Source: Lytechinus variegatus
Lineage: Eukaryota; Echinodermata; Echinoidea; Temnopleuroida; Toxopneustidae
Direction: 5' to 3'
Length of the DNA stretch: 64,000 bases
NCBI RefSeq assembly: GCF_018143015.1
Contig: NC_054743.1
Coordinates: 35,901,243 to 35,965,242 of the forward strand
Shown here: piece by piece, positions 13,173 through 25,626 of the stretch
Numbering within the stretch: position 1 is the first letter of the stretch
Layout: each line of letters opens with the position of its first letter
Notes under the pieces: model-generated
Databases searched by the model: none
Told to the model about the DNA's origin: nothing
The model's input: only the letters and a program-made list of their open reading frames with translations
Made by a program: the position numbers and the translations under genes

Positions 13173-13372
13173 GCTGAGACGTCTACCTATTCAAACACAT
13201 GCAAAACAGGAAGTGCACAACATCTGAGCAAGTTCAGGCCTTTTTTAAATTTGGGGTTTTTCATTGACTTGAGTCTTGACTGTCTTGAAATTTGTTACAA
13301 AAAAAAGAAAACCAAAAAAATATATTTTCTGAATTGAATACACAGGCGTTTAGAATTCATGTGCTAGAGCAG

Positions 13373-14841
13373 GCGCGTAGCCAGGGGGGCGGTGGGGCGG
13401 TCGCCCCCCCCCCCCCCCAAACGTCCCCAAAAAGAAAAAAAAAGAAGGGGAAAAAAGAGAGGAGAAAAGGAAAAGGGAAGGGAGGAAAGGGAAGAAAGGT
13501 AGCTTTGTTTTTTTTTTCTTTATATTCTTTATTTTTTTCTCAAAAGAGAAACTCCTTCACTCTTCTTGCTCTAAATTTATATATGAATTTTGCTTCCGCG
13601 CTGCGCGCGGTTAAATGACAATATTGAAGTTCTCCATTGTTTTCCCCACCTTTTCTCTAACCACAGCTGTTTTTCCACCTCAGCTATATGCTTCTTGCCA
13701 GTTAAAGTTAAAATTGTATACATTAGGGCATGAATTTGAGTAAGGTTAGGCCGAAGTAAATATATGAAGTCATCTTTTTTTTCAATTGATCGCGCAACTT
13801 CTGGTCTGGTCGGCTCCGAGCGGGTAAAATCTTTATATCAGTTTCTGCCGTCACCTCCATAAAGTCAACTTCTCCCGCTTTTCAGCTCATTACTAAACAA
13901 CCATAATTTTGGGGCAAACAGGTTCCTAATTTAAAAAGAGGAAGGTATGAAATTCGTGTCGTATTAAATAAAAAAGTACAATATTTTTTATCAAATTGTA
14001 TTAAACTTAATGTCTTTTCCCTGTATACATTCATCTCCTGTCCTGTTTTGCGCCCTCAGTTTGAAATTTTGAATGACACTTAAGTTTCTTTATATTCAAA
14101 ATGAAGCGCTTCAGGATAAGTCAAAAAAATTAGGCATCCTTTTTTATATATATAGATAGATAATTTCAATAAATCACAGAAGTTTCAACTTTTTGCGCAC
14201 TATTTTCATTGTAATGAAGTTCAATAATCTTAGAAAATCAATTGAATTAGAGCCGATTGGGTATTAGAGATATCTACATTTGATGAAACGTCCGCCCTTT
14301 GAAATTTCAGAGTTTCATTGCTCTGCGCGGGGAGGAATATCTTCCTCTACCAATCTTCTCCTCTGTTTTGCGAGTTAAAAAAATGCACTGTTGCTAAATT
14401 GTTTGTAATCAAATCTGATCTGTCCAAAGAAAGTATTCAATATATCTTTGAGAATACCCTTTTCTCGGGACCCTTTTTATGGCAAGAAAAATTGATAAAA
14501 CGCTTTAGCTTCCGCGCTTCGCGCGGAGTTATTATTTTAATTTCCTCCATTGAATTTTCAATTGTATACCTCTTTTGTGCGTTCACAATCACTATTTGGA
14601 AACAAGATTCAAAATCACAATATAGTCAACCGAATTGGAGGTACTAGAGACAAGAGGAACGGCTCCTTTTTATTTTAATTTATGAAACACTAAAAGCTTC
14701 GCGCTTCGCGCGGGAGGGGGAAACTCCCCCTCCCTGCACCCACCCCCTAGCTAGGAAGCGCGCGTCGCGCACTTTGTAAGTGTTGGCACGCTTTGCGTGC
14801 ATTTACCACCCCCTCCAAAATGAAATCCTGGCTACGCGGTT
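13373..14841. mobile_element. Non-autonomous TIR element with CGCGCTTCGCGCG words
   Basis: The left end GCGCGTAGCCAGG (13373-13385) is inverted against CCTGGCTACGCG (14827-14838). GTGCTAGAG plus three similar bases lies outside both ends (13361-13372; 14842-14853), an apparent 9-12-base target duplication. The interior carries scattered short palindromes such as CTTCCGCGCTTCGCGCGG (about 14508) and AGCTTCGCGCTTCGCGCGG (about 14694), plus G and C runs at the left end. No transposase is visible. A duplication of about 9 bases would suit a Mutator-type element, but that is inference. Confidence 0.7.
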
Positions 14842-14853
14842 GTGCTAGAGTAG

Positions 14854-16035
14854 TCTAAAAAAATCAGTACCCCAGCGCATGTTACTTTATATCCAATGTA
14901 TCGGCCTACAATACCGTTTCACAACTTACCGAATGTATAAATCGACGCACAGCCCAACTCACTGGGGTGATCGAGATGCAGAATTCCGTTCAACACAGAC
15001 TGCATCGAGAATCAACTCGAAATTCCAAATCATCATCTTCAATTCCAAGTCATCTCCGACTTCATTTCTCGCTCATAATTTCTAGGAGGAGCTGGGGGTG
15101 CAGCTTAACATCCACTTAAGTTAGCTGTAGTTTGCAATAATAAACAATAACAGTTTTAGTTAAAATATGAAAACTTAGCTCCGAGTTGCGCCATCGAGTA
15201 TCGACACCGTCGTCTGCATCTCGACTCGAGTTCGCGCGTGCCGGTATGATAGGGAAATCCCCAATTCCTCCCATCACCCCCCCCCCCACAAGCCTGGTGG
15301 CGCTAAAGTGAGATAAAACGTGTTGTCATGTTTGTGGCCCGTCGTGGGCCCCGTCTCTGGAATTTGAAACAGAGGGTCGAAGAAATCATAATCATGGCAT
15401 ATCGTCATTATGGAAAAGAAAGAAAAATCACTGCAAGCGGTTAACAATTTTAGCCCACGAAATTAGAATCATTTGAGAACTCAATTTATAGGCCCTAGTA
15501 ATGCAGTGATCAACCCACCCCCATTGGAAGGGGGGCATAACAGGGTCCAGACGATTTTTTTACTAGGGGTTCTGATGTAAATTTGACAAGCGAAAAAAAA
15601 GAAAAAAGGGCTTTCACTACGAAATGATCGTGATTTCGGTCCTGAGAAATATTATAGGCAAAACAAAAGTTTAACATGATTAAGGTTTTCCAGACAAAAT
15701 GAAGGTCATTTCGACCCTAAGAGAATACATGGAGTTACATGGGAGTGTTGCCTGCTATGTGTTACCAGTGGAGAAACTTTCACGCATCAAGGAAAATCAC
15801 CCCACCCACCACATGCAGGCTGGACAAGGCCATGGAGGGAGGGAGGCCAATTATGCAATCATGGAACTAAAAGAAGTGTTTATATAGAGTACGGCCTCTA
15901 TATCAGACCACTGGGGCGTTATACCGACAAGTTTCACGACCAAGAAAAAAAATGAAAAAAGGAGATATCGCCAGACACTTATGAATCAGGAATTAAAAGA
16001 AAAGGGATAACATTTTCGGATTTTTTTTTGTTTCT
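14854..16035. other. No recognisable feature
   Basis: No supported exon. It contains a somewhat CpG-rich patch at about 15180-15250 and a C run near 15280. Confidence 0.4.
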
Positions 16036-16260
16036 CCACCGTCCACGGTTTAAATGAGAAATCATAACCTTCTGTCCGACACAAAAGCACAATGAGCCAA
16101 AATAAATTTTTGAGCACTTGCTTGGCTCACTCGCTCGGTAAGAAATTTTCTTGCGGTCTCCTATGTTGCGCCCTCTCCGACATTTTTGGCTTATTATGCT
16201 TAAATTGTGTCGGACTGAATGTTCTTTTTCTCTCTCTCTCATTTAAACCGCGGACGGTGG
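16036..16260. repeat. 225-bp hairpin MITE
   Basis: CCACCGTCCACGGTTTAAATGAGA at the left (shown here only as its key words CCACCGTCC and TTTAAATGAGA) faces TCTCATTTAAA and GGACGGTGG at 16260. Inner matches include GTCCGACACAA against TTGTGTCGGAC and TGAGCCAAAA against TTTTGGCTTA. Confidence 0.75.
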
Positions 16261-18162
16261 ATAAAAAATGGAATGAGTGTAATGTTGTCTGTACATTCAC
16301 TCGCATTTATATAGTTTTGGGATTATTATGCAAAATCAAATTTTGATTATATTGTATCATTTTGTCTTATATAGTTCACGAAAAATTGAGTGTCAACCTT
16401 AAAATTGCAATGGATTTTTTTAACAGCAATGCATTTACATTATAATTGTTCAATAAACACTTTTAATACCCCATTTCTTAATTTGAAGAGGGATTTGCAA
16501 CTATGTTTACTATATGACATCATTAGCATCTGGGCTTCATTCATTGCATTCAAAATACAAATGTCATATTAGGTTATTTTATTTCTTGAATTGTGTTCCT
16601 TAAGTCTAAGATTATGTTATGTTTTGCAGTATTTTCGACCTTGTCATGTTATATTTGTCATACTTACGTTGTGAAACGGTAATCAAAATAATCAAATCAA
16701 ATCAATTCATTCCTTACTTTGGTGCCAATCAAAATTTTCATCACTGCAAAAGAATACCTCCTGATCATCCAAGCGTTATATACACGTACATACCCCATTT
16801 TCTTTCCAGTCATACAATGATTAAGCGTTCGTGACATATTTTTCCTAAATTGGGACTTTGTGAGGTGTCATTTTTTTTTTACTAACACAATAGATTGTAA
16901 CCTGGGGTAGTTGCTCTTTAGAAGACAGTTGCTTCTTACCATTACCTGCAATCTCCACGGCCTTCATCATCATCATCATCATCATCTTCATCATCAACAT
17001 CATCATCAATATCACCGTCACCCTCAGCTTTATCATCTCCATCTTCATACTATAATATTGCATGGATTCACGTTTCGTATTCGAAAATATATGCCCATTC
17101 TGCTTTATAAATGTATTAATTAATTCAATTAGTATAAGTTTGGGATTGTCATTTTTTTCAAGCAATCTGCTTATGATGACAATCCTTCTCCTGCAAATTG
17201 TGAATATCATATAGTTAATCATTTTTGTCATTGGGAAGTGCCACTTCATAAAACAATTAAATTCGTTCAGGTGTAAAAGAAATAGAGATTATAGAGATCA
17301 AGAAATTTTGTTGGAAATCCACATGGTTGTATTTAATTGAATTTCTGACACTAGTTTTGTGTGTTTGTGAGCGTGTGACAGGCATGGCAGGTATGACAGC
17401 CTCCATTCGCAAAACTGATGGAAGTGAAAGGGCGCCGTCTACGCCGTACTTTTTAGCAATGGAAGGTCAAGTCCTCCCATACCGTATATCTCTACGACCC
17501 CACCTATCTGTAGATCAGCGAGTCCACCCCAGAAAAAATTGTCGATTTGAATCAAAGGAGAAAAACAAATAAGAAAGTTAAGACAATTCAAAGCATCACT
17601 TATTTTTCACAAAACAGCTAAAGTATGCACATTTCAGTGATATGCAAATGAGAAAGATGATGATGTCCCCACTCACCATTTCTTCTGTTTTGTTTTATTG
17701 TTTGAATTATACACTATTTCAATTTTTACAGATTTGACAATAAAGACCAACTTGATTGAATCAAATAATGTTAAAGCAATTTAATGGTAATTCCACATTT
17801 CCATGGAGGAATAGCTCTTTGTTTCACGTGACAATTAACTGAGAGAAAATTAAAATAATTCAGATTTCACTAAGACGTCATCGGTCCTCTCATTTGCATA
17901 TCCTGACCATACTGTGCAACCTGATTTTCACATAGGGAGTTTCCACACCGCCACGCTGAACGAATCCAAGAACACAGTAAATGTATTGAAAATGCCTGTC
18001 TAATGACAAAGAACAGCTGGGAGGTCTTTGTAGAACATTGGTGAACTGGTACAGCAGTTTCGTCCTAAGTTTCGGAGCTGACAAAAATTGCAGTTCTGTC
18101 GTTGTTCAGAGTCCCGGAGCAAACTGCTGTCTTGATTCATTATTTTTCGACAAAGACTTATG

Positions 18163-18163
<1 letters not shown>
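16261..18163. other. No gene supported; CAT microsatellite
   Basis: A CAT/CATCAT microsatellite lies at about 16964-17010. Frames at 16845-17249 and 16911-17123 are its translation. The frame at 17327-17572 has no recognisable domain. Confidence 0.45.

Positions 18164-18224
<61 letters not shown>
18164..18224. repeat. (TA)n microsatellite
   Basis: About 60 bases of alternating T and A, immediately beside the SINE fragment. A second, shorter TA tract lies just past its other end (about 18337-18353). Confidence 0.95.
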
Positions 18225-18227
<3 letters not shown>

Positions 18228-18336
18228 AAATGGATGAAGAGAACAATGGTAGGCGTAGCTTAAATCAAGGTTCCCCAGAGCTATCTACCCTTTGGAAAAA
18301 TTGGTGATGCCGAGAAAATGTCCCTGCCGGGACATA
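18225..18336 (-). mobile_element. tRNA-related SINE fragment
   Basis: The minus strand reads a tRNA 3' remnant (CCGGCAGGGACA), then TCGGCATCACCAATTTTTCC, AAAGGGTAGATAGCT, CTTGATTTAAGCTACGCC and TCTTCATCCATTTCTTT. The same body lies downstream of the tRNA-like gene at 51343-51505 and in the fragments at 50846-51100. It is flanked on both sides by TA repeats. Confidence 0.65.
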
Positions 18337-18353
18337 TATATATATATATATAT

Positions 18354-19274
18354 TGTATTTGATTAAAATGGCATAAACATGAAAATACAATTAACATATT
18401 AAGATCATGAAGTGCATTGTTTTTATGTTAGTGAACCTACGTGTTCAAACATCATCTAAACTCCTATTTACTATTTTGATGTAGGTATCACGAGCAACGA
18501 AAATAGTTCATTTCATATGCCAGGACTCCTTCCTATGCAGCTGATAGACGAAAGCCTATACCCTATCGTCGTTGATGATTCATTGACGTCATGTGCTGAA
18601 TATGCATAATGCGATGGCCCTTTGCAAATTTTGGTAATTGGTAACTAGGAGGGGCGTGGTCAAATTCCATATTGCTTTCTCCTCGAGTGAGAGGTTTCAT
18701 CGCTCGGTGAACATGAACAACTACAAAAAAAATCTTTTGAGTGGGAGAATTTGAAAATGAGTAAAAGTTTTTTTGAACTCCATGATGTGAACATTGGATC
18801 AGGGATTAGGAAATGGTATCAGAGAGACGTTCTTTTGGGAAGATTATTTCAATTGATCATGAATTAACTTTTCCGTGATCAGCTCAGTAAATTTCAGTTC
18901 GATATATTTGGTTTTCAGAATACATTGAATTCTTATAAGGTACACATGGATGCTTGAAATAATGCAGTGCATTACATGTATCGGAGCAAATCAGAAATCG
19001 CAGAAAATAACTGAAATTACTTTCGAATAAAAAGAATTGATTGAAATAGATAATTCAATCATATTTCACCATCAAACACAAACATAAATACAAGTGGAAT
19101 GAGGAAGGGGCGGTAAATGAGAGAGAGAGAGAGGGAGAGAGAAGAAAGAGAAGGGGAGGGGGGTATATTTTGCATATTACTATACATATCTATACTTATT
19201 AAACCTGGTTTCATGACGTTTTCTTGCAGTGAACTTTTCACAGAAAGGTTTTTTTTCAAAACTATACTGCTGTA
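18354..19274. other. No recognisable feature
   Basis: AT-rich. A short GA tract at about 19118-19160 gives a spurious arginine/glutamate frame. Confidence 0.45.
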
Positions 19275-19527
19275 CACTGTTAGAAAATGTATCCTTAAAA
19301 TAAAAGAAGTTCCTGCAGCAGTCTCGAGAACACCTGTAATCTTACAGGAAATTGGTATTTGGTGTATGGAACCTTACAAATTTCCTATAAGAAAACACCC
19401 TTTTTAAACAGACCTCATCTGTTAAATTTCAGAAAAATTCCTGCTTTATGAATTTACAGAATGATTCTGTTATTGCTTTCTGCAAAATCTTATGTTTTTT
19501 CTGTAAAATTAGGTTTTTTAAACAATG
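19275..19527. mobile_element. CACTGTTAGAAAA-end MITE, copy 1
   Basis: Matches the better-preserved copy at 33653-33927 throughout, including TCCTTAAAATAAAAGAAG, TTCCTGCAGCAG, GGTATTTGGTGTATGGAA and TTACAGAATGATTCTG. The right TIR is mutated (TTTTTTAAACAATG). Confidence 0.75.
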
Positions 19528-20451
19528 AGCTCAAGGATGGCGGGCGGCGTCGCTTCAAAAGAAACTCGATAAAACAAAATAAAAATTCCCAACGATATCC
19601 GGCGCAGGCTGTCACCATCTGTCATATTACCTTCAATCTTTCAACGGAAGACAATAATAATAATCAAAATAAAATATTGCTTTGAAACCTAGAACAGTGA
19701 CAACAACCTATCTATGGTTTGGAATCGTCTATCTCACGAGTGTATTGTTTGGCAGCAGAAAGATCGATACTTTAGGGGCGTTTTCAGATTTGTCTCCGCT
19801 TAGAGTAAACAATTGCTCTCTGTACATTAGGGCATATGCTTTGCAAAAGTATTAGGAATGGAATTGATTGTCATATCCATTATCTTGCAAAGTAAGGCTT
19901 TGGAACTTGTTGGAACTTGTACCACATTGAAAGACGTCAGTATCTTTAACTCTAACTCTATGACTAATAATAGTTGGAATCCGATCATTTGGAATAATAA
20001 AGATAATTATAATCAGTCTTTATTTTACAAAAAATATCTCATAAGACCGGTTTTCTTTTAGTAAATACTTGTATAATGTGGTATGGTTACGTATCAATGA
20101 AAAACATTCAGACAAAGATCGACGTAAAAAATATAAGAGTAATGCTGTTTTTGAATACACAAGAATGATAGTATAATACCAGCAAAATTTGGAAACTTTT
20201 AAACAGGGACGAATTAGGAAGGATAGAAAACTAACAAGAAAAAAACCCAGTACATTCGGAAATCTATACATACAAAAGAATCCGAATCATTGACAAAGCA
20301 TTAACGGGGTTTGATTTTCCATGCGGATCAGTGGAGGTGAGGGGGTTAGCTATGGCGTATCGTGTAAAATTTATTGAAAATTGCAAGAGAGCGAAACGAG
20401 ATTTCGACATCCTGTGCGAGAGATTATTAGATGATAAGATCACAGATCTAC
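19528..20451. other. No gene supported; GCGAGC-element fragment near the end
   Basis: At about 20340-20420 the words TATGGCGTATCGTGTAAAATTT and GCGAAACGAG match the region just inside the GCGAGC element at 22525-22600, so a fragment of that element abuts the giant inverted repeat. Nothing else was recognised. Confidence 0.4.
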
Positions 20452-23400
20452 GGAAGCTTAGACGTGTCCCCAGAAGACTAGATGTTAAGACGAGAAAACA
20501 AAATTAAGATGACAAGAAGACGACGAAACAAGACAAGAAGACGAGATCCTCGATCTTGTCAAGTCAATTCATTTATCATGTTTATAAAGAGAAGAGGAGA
20601 AGAAAAGATCCTCAATCTCGTCAAGTCGAATTCGTCAGGACGAGAAGATAAGAAGACAACATCCCCAATCTCGTCAAGTCGACTTTGTCAGGACAAGAAG
20701 ATAAGAAGACAAGATCCCCAATCTCGTCAAGTCGACTAAACTATGACGAGAAGATAAGAAGACAAAATACAGAATCTTGTCAGGCAACTTTGTCAGTACG
20801 AGAAGAGAAGACGAGATCCATGATCTCGTCAAGGCGACTTATTTACGACGAGAAAAGAAAAAGACAGATCGACAATCTCGTCCAATCGTCTTCGTCAGGA
20901 TGGGAAGTCAAGACGACGTGATCTAGCATGTCGACAAGTCGACTTATTTAGAACGAGAAGACAAGGAAAAAAAATCCTCAATCTCATAAAGTCTACTTTG
21001 TTAGGATGAGAAGACAAGATGGCGAGTTGTTAAAACTCGGAAAATCAACTTCTTGGTGCCGACAATACTAGATTACGGAAGCTTACACGTGCCCCCAGTA
21101 GACGAGATGAGATGACGAGAAAATGAGTCAAGAAGACGAGGAAAGACGACAAGAAGACGAGATCCTCAATCTTGCCTAGTCAATTTTAGTTATAATAAGA
21201 AGACAAGATCTCGTCAAGTCGACTTCGTCAGGACAAGAAGAGAAGAAGACAAGATCCTCAATCTTTTCAAGTCGACTAAACTAAGACGAGAAGATAAGAA
21301 GACAAGATAGTCAACTTCGTGCTGGCGAGAAGAGAAGAAGAGGCGACTTATTTACGACTATAAGAAAAAAACGACAAGATCCTCAATCTCGTCAAATCGT
21401 CTTCGTCAGGACGGGAAGTCGAGAAGACGTGATCAAGGATATCGTTAAGTCTACTTATTTAGGACGAGAAGGCAAGAAAACAAGATCCTCAATCTCGTAA
21501 AGTAGACTTTGTCAGGACGAGAAGACAAGATGACGAGTTGTTAAAACTCGGCAAGTCAACTTGTTGGTGCCGACAATACTAGATTACAGAAGCTTAGACG
21601 TGCCCCCAGTAGACGAAATGAGAAGACGAGAAAAAGATTCAAGAAGACGAGGAAAGAAGACAAAGAAGACGAGATCCTCAATCTTGTCAAGTCGACTTCG
21701 TTAGGACGAGAAGATAAGAGCACAATATCCGAATCTCGTCAAGTCGACTTTGCCAGGACGAGAAGATAAGACAAGATCCTCAATCTCCTCAGGTCGACTA
21801 AACTAGGACGAGAAGATAAGTCAAGATACAGAATCTTGTCAGTCAAGTTTGGCAGGACAGGAAGAAAAGAGGACGAGATCCATGATCTCAGAAAAATCGA
21901 TTTATTTAGGATTAGAAAAGAAGAAAAAGAAAAAGTCGTCTTCATCAGGACGGGAAGTCAAGAAGACGTGATCCAGGATATCGTCAAAACGACGTACGGT
22001 ATTTAAAAAGAGAATACAAGAAGGCAAGATTCTCAATCTCGATAAATCGATTTTATCAGGACGAGAAGACAAGATGACGAGTTGTTGAAACTCGGCAAGT
22101 CAACTTGTTGGTGCCAAGAATACAAGATGGCTATTCGCGATTGATTATAATTCAGTCGTTTCGTTTAATTTTGTGGTTGTCAATATTTCTGGAGTTGTCT
22201 TATATTTTCAAAACTTTTTCCTTTCTGTGTGAACCTGGTCAAAAAACGGAGGAAAGGAGAGAAAGAGGGAGAAAGAAAGAAAAAGGTAGTAGGGGGGGGG
22301 AGAGAAATCATTGTATATTATATTTATATTATATTGCATGAATAGTTTTTTCGTAACTTTATGAAACATTATTTGCTTAGAGCCTATGAACCTACATTTT
22401 TAAAGATTCTTTGCAGGGGCGGCGGAGCGAAGTTGGAACTTGGGGGGGGGGGGGGTGCGCATTTTCTGTCGAAAAAGAAATGAAAAATGAATCTACAATG
22501 GCATCATAAGCCACAAATTTTGAGAGGGATAGATATGGCGTATCACGTAAAATTTATACGGAGTTGCGAGCGAGTGAAGCGAGCTAGTAATAATTTTGAC
22601 ATATTTAGAAATATAGGTTCACACAGAAATAGAGTTAGTGTTGGAAATATATAGACAACCACAGACAGTATCGTACCATCATGACCATGGGTCACGGAAT
22701 GGGGGGGGGGCACCATAAAAAATGGTCTCGTAGTAGTGGGCTTGCAAAGCGCGTTCAATTGCCAAGTATAATGATCTACTAGATACATTACTGTGCCATT
22801 AAATGTTGTGTATCTCACAGATCAAATAATGCGAGCGTGCAGCGCGAGCTTAACATTTTTAACTTTCAAACCTAAAAATGGACATTATATGCAACTTTGT
22901 AATCATGATACTTACGTATCTGCCTCACCTCACTAAACAAACAATTCAAGCGCGAAGCTGAAATTTTGTATATGTCAAGTGACCGCAAACAGGAATATTT
23001 TAAGGACTATTTTCAGAAAATCTTGAAGAGCATACATCTCTCACCATATGCACCTGGAGAGGGGCATTCTTAGGCTTTTGTTACCAGGAGTTCACGAACA
23101 CCATAAAGTTTCACTAACTAAATCATGCGAGCTGAATCTATTTTGATATTCAGACCAGAAAAAGGAACATTTTTAGGACTGGTTTAAGGAATTCATGAAG
23201 AACAGTCATATTTCATCAATCCACTAACTTAAGCGCAGACTGGAAATGTATCAGAGCTTAAAAGGAGGCAATCATTTTAAGTATTCATGAAATGCCAGTA
23301 CATAAAACAATAGTAATTCAACGCGCGAGGAAATATATTTGGTGCATATTGAATTGAATGAAAACGAGATGTTTTAGCACAACAGGGCTATATACCTCAA

Positions 23401-24327
23401 TAAACGAGCACCAGGAATGATTAACACATAGGCTCTAAGTAAATAATATTTCATAAAGTTTCGAAAGATACTAATGAAATATTATATATACAATATAATA
23501 TAAATATCATATATAATGATTTCTCCATCCCCTACGTTTCTCTTTCTTTCTCCCTCTTTCTCTCCTTTTCCCCATTGTTTGGCCAGGTTCACACAAAAAA
23601 GAAAAAGTGTTGGAAATATAAAAGACAACTTAAGAAAAAAAGACAACCACAAAATGAAACAAAACGACTGAATTATATCTTGGCACCAACAAATTGACTT
23701 CCCGAGTTTCAACAACTCATCATCTTGTCTTCTCGTCCTGACAAAGCCGACTTGATGAGATTGAGGATCTTGTCTTCTCATCCTCTGTAAGTCGAGTTGA
23801 CGACATCCTGGATCACGTCTTCTTGACTTCCCGTCCTGACAAAGACGATTTGACGAGATTGATGATCTTGTCTTCTCATCCTAAGTAAATCGACTTGACG
23901 ACATCCTGGATTACGTCTTCTTGACTTCTCGTCCTGACGAAGACGATTTGACAAGATTGAGGATCTTGCCTTTTTCTCTTCTCGTCGTAAATAGTCCACT
24001 TGATGAGATCATGAATCTCGTCTTCTTCTCTTCTCGTCCTGACGAAGTTGACTTGACAAGATTCTGTATCTTGTCTTCTCATCTACTTGTCAAAGTTTAG
24101 TCGAATTGACGAGACTGAGGATCAAGCGTTCTTATTTTTCGTCCTGACATAGTCGACTTGACGAGATTCGGATATGGTATTCTTATCTTCTCGTCCTGAC
24201 GAAGTCGACTTGACAACATTGAGGATCTCGTCTTCTTTTCTTCTTTCCTCGTCTTCTTGACTCATTTTCTCGTCTTCTCATCTCGTCTACTAGGGGCACA
24301 TCTAAGCTTCCGTAATCTAGTTTTTTA
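20452..24327. mobile_element. Giant foldback element / 3.9-kb inverted repeat
   Basis: The left end CGGAAGCTTAGACGTG (20452) is inverted at the right end, CACATCTAAGCTTCCG (about 24298-24313). Both arms consist of ~53-bp monomers of the type GACGAGATCCTCAATCTCGTC...AAGTCGACTT. Starts at 20671 and 20724 give the period. Each monomer has its own short hairpin (GACGAGAT against ATCTCGTC). The left arm holds about three larger units, restarting near 21070 and 21590 with AGAAGCTTA..CGTGCCCCCAGTAGACGA, while the right arm holds about one. Nearer the centre the arms continue as inverted copies of a GCGAGC-element tail. No transposase frame is seen. TIR-proximal GGAAGCTTA is shared with the foldback elements at 38391, 39913 and 54024. 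Confidence 0.75.
22400..23600 (+). mobile_element. GCGAGC-word element forming the loop of the giant inverted repeat
   Basis: Starts GGGGCGGCGGAGCG with a following G run. It contains GCGAGCGAGTGAAGCGAGC (about 22567) and GCGAGCGTGCAGCGCGAGC (about 22832), with spaced T-rich units. It ends in the T/C-rich tail with CCCTACGTTTCTCTTT that is also seen at 63930. Its last ~230 bases are duplicated inverted at 22140-22390, which closes the palindrome. Confidence 0.6.
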
Positions 24328-24378
24328 TCGGCACCAACAAGTTGACATGCCGAGTTTTAACAACTGAACTATGAGTAC

Positions 24379-24475
24379 TGATTTTCTAGTTTAAATTTGA
24401 ACTAGAAAATCAGCACTTGTAGTGCAGTCACTATACAAGTGCTAAATTAGCACTTCATTTTTTACAGTGTATCTT
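24379..24475. repeat. Short hairpins next to a TTTTTTACAGTGTA end
   Basis: CTGATTTTCTAGTT is inverted at ACTAGAAAATCAG, and ACTTGTAGTG..CACTATACAAGT forms a second stem. The stretch ends in TTTTTTACAGTGTA, similar to the ends of the CACTGTTAG MITEs. It is probably a decayed MITE. Confidence 0.45.
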
Positions 24476-24591
24476 ACAAATACATATCTATTTCACTTAG
24501 GTAAAGTGTGGCGTTAGTGCATTGACATTTCGGGTAAAATCTTCGATCACAAATCAACTTTATCTACACCAGACGTCTATCAGCGAGACTG

Positions 24592-24695
24592 ATGGGGTGT
24601 ACGGAAAGAGAACAGGGGTGTACAACAGATACATACTCTCGCATAAGAGCTAACTTTCACCTCGATTTTATTGCGAGGTGTATCGTACACCCCAT
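24592..24695. repeat. Hairpin upstream of gene A
   Basis: ATGGGGTGTACG (24592-24603) is perfectly inverted at CGTACACCCCAT (24684-24695). The equivalent position upstream of gene C (about 41470) keeps only a trace, so it was inserted in A or lost in C. Confidence 0.6.
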
Positions 24696-24726
24696 TTGCA
24701 CCGGGATTTCTCAGTGTATACGCTCC

Positions 24727-25072
24727 AACTTTTGTGGGTTTAGAATACAGTTACGACCTTTCGGTAGAGACGAGGGTTACACGTTCACAGAACTTTCGAC
24801 CTTGGGTAGTTGACTTAGTGTGTATTTATGGTGACCTATTATTTTAATCATAGGTCTAAAAGACTTAATACACACAAAAAAAATCTAAAGAAATCGATCA
24901 TTCCTCCAAGGCTAGCATCTGGATAACAAAAATAACAGATGCTATTAAGGTTCATGTCGAAGGCCTATCTGTAACATTATATCTAATCATTTCAGGCGGA
25001 TTACAGATCATTTCGCTTCGGATCAGTCTTGCGATCAACATCTTTGTTCATTTCGCTGAGGTAGACAACAAC
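24727..25072 (+). promoter_or_regulatory. Conserved 5' region of gene A
   Basis: About 345 bases upstream of the start codon align with 41489-41830 upstream of gene C. Shared words include GAATACAGTTACGACCTTTC, GACCTATTATTTTAATCA, ACACACAAAAAAAATCTAAA and TATCTAATCATTTC. No clear TATA box was found. The last ~70 bases (CTTCGGATCAGTCTTGCGATC...) are also kept in all the first-exon copies and remnants, so they are probably transcribed leader. The core promoter position is inferred. Confidence 0.5.
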
Positions 25073-25287
25073 ATGACGTGGCAAGTAGCAATCGCTCTCC
25101 TGCTGGTGGGAGTTGGTGTCGTCTCCGCATCTCTCGGTGAACCAAACTTTCCTGGGTGTTGGCCGAGATGGACCAGCGATCGTCCCCGACCCGCCTGTGA
25201 CTGCAGCAAAGCATCGGATAGAGACTCGTGGGTTTATGGTGGAGATGGCTTCCTGACGTGCTGGGGTAACCCAGGAATGGTGTACAA
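25073..25287 (+). CDS. Gene A exon 1: signal peptide and N-terminal Cys-rich segment of a secreted C-type-lectin-like protein
   Basis: Encodes the first 71 codons plus two bases of codon 72. The protein starts MTWQVAIALLLVGVGVVSA, a clear secretion signal, with cleavage expected after Ala-19. The mature segment has Cys-29, Cys-42, Cys-44 and Cys-62, with Trp beside several of them (GCW, TCWGN). The ATG is chosen because it directly precedes the hydrophobic core and is kept in copy C. The exon ends ..TAC AA before GTAAGTG, a consensus donor, leaving phase 2. It joins the exon at 30745 across a 5.46-kb intron full of inserted elements, giving 202 residues. Secretion is well supported; the lectin-like assignment rests on exon 2. 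I know no gene symbol for it. The reading frame and splice phase are conserved in copy C, which argues that it is a real gene. Confidence 0.75.
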
Positions 25288-25626
25288 GTAAGTGTTGTTT
25301 TCACACATTTTGTCAACAAAATTCAACGCTATATATACAGTGCGTATCAATCAAAACTTGACGTTTCTGGGGAAAGCTGTAAAAACTATTCTTCTTTATA
25401 TCAAATATATTTCTTCATAATTAGTTTTTTTTTACTAACAATCACTGTTGCGTTCAAAGTAATATAGACCTACAATACATAATATCAAAAGTGCTTACAT
25501 AATTATGTAACAGACAATATAATTTATATAAGCAATAGTCATAATGAATACAACATATAACGATGTCAGCATAAACTTCACTAACTAATAAAAAAATTAT
25601 AATAACAAAATGAATATTGATTAAAG

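Noticed and set aside
13292..13618. 108-codon Lys-rich plus-strand frame
   Set aside because: It is translation of the G/C run and A/G-rich end of the TIR element at 13373.
16845..17249. Long minus-strand frame rich in Met
   Set aside because: It is the translation of a CAT/ATG microsatellite (16964-17010); no domain and no conservation.
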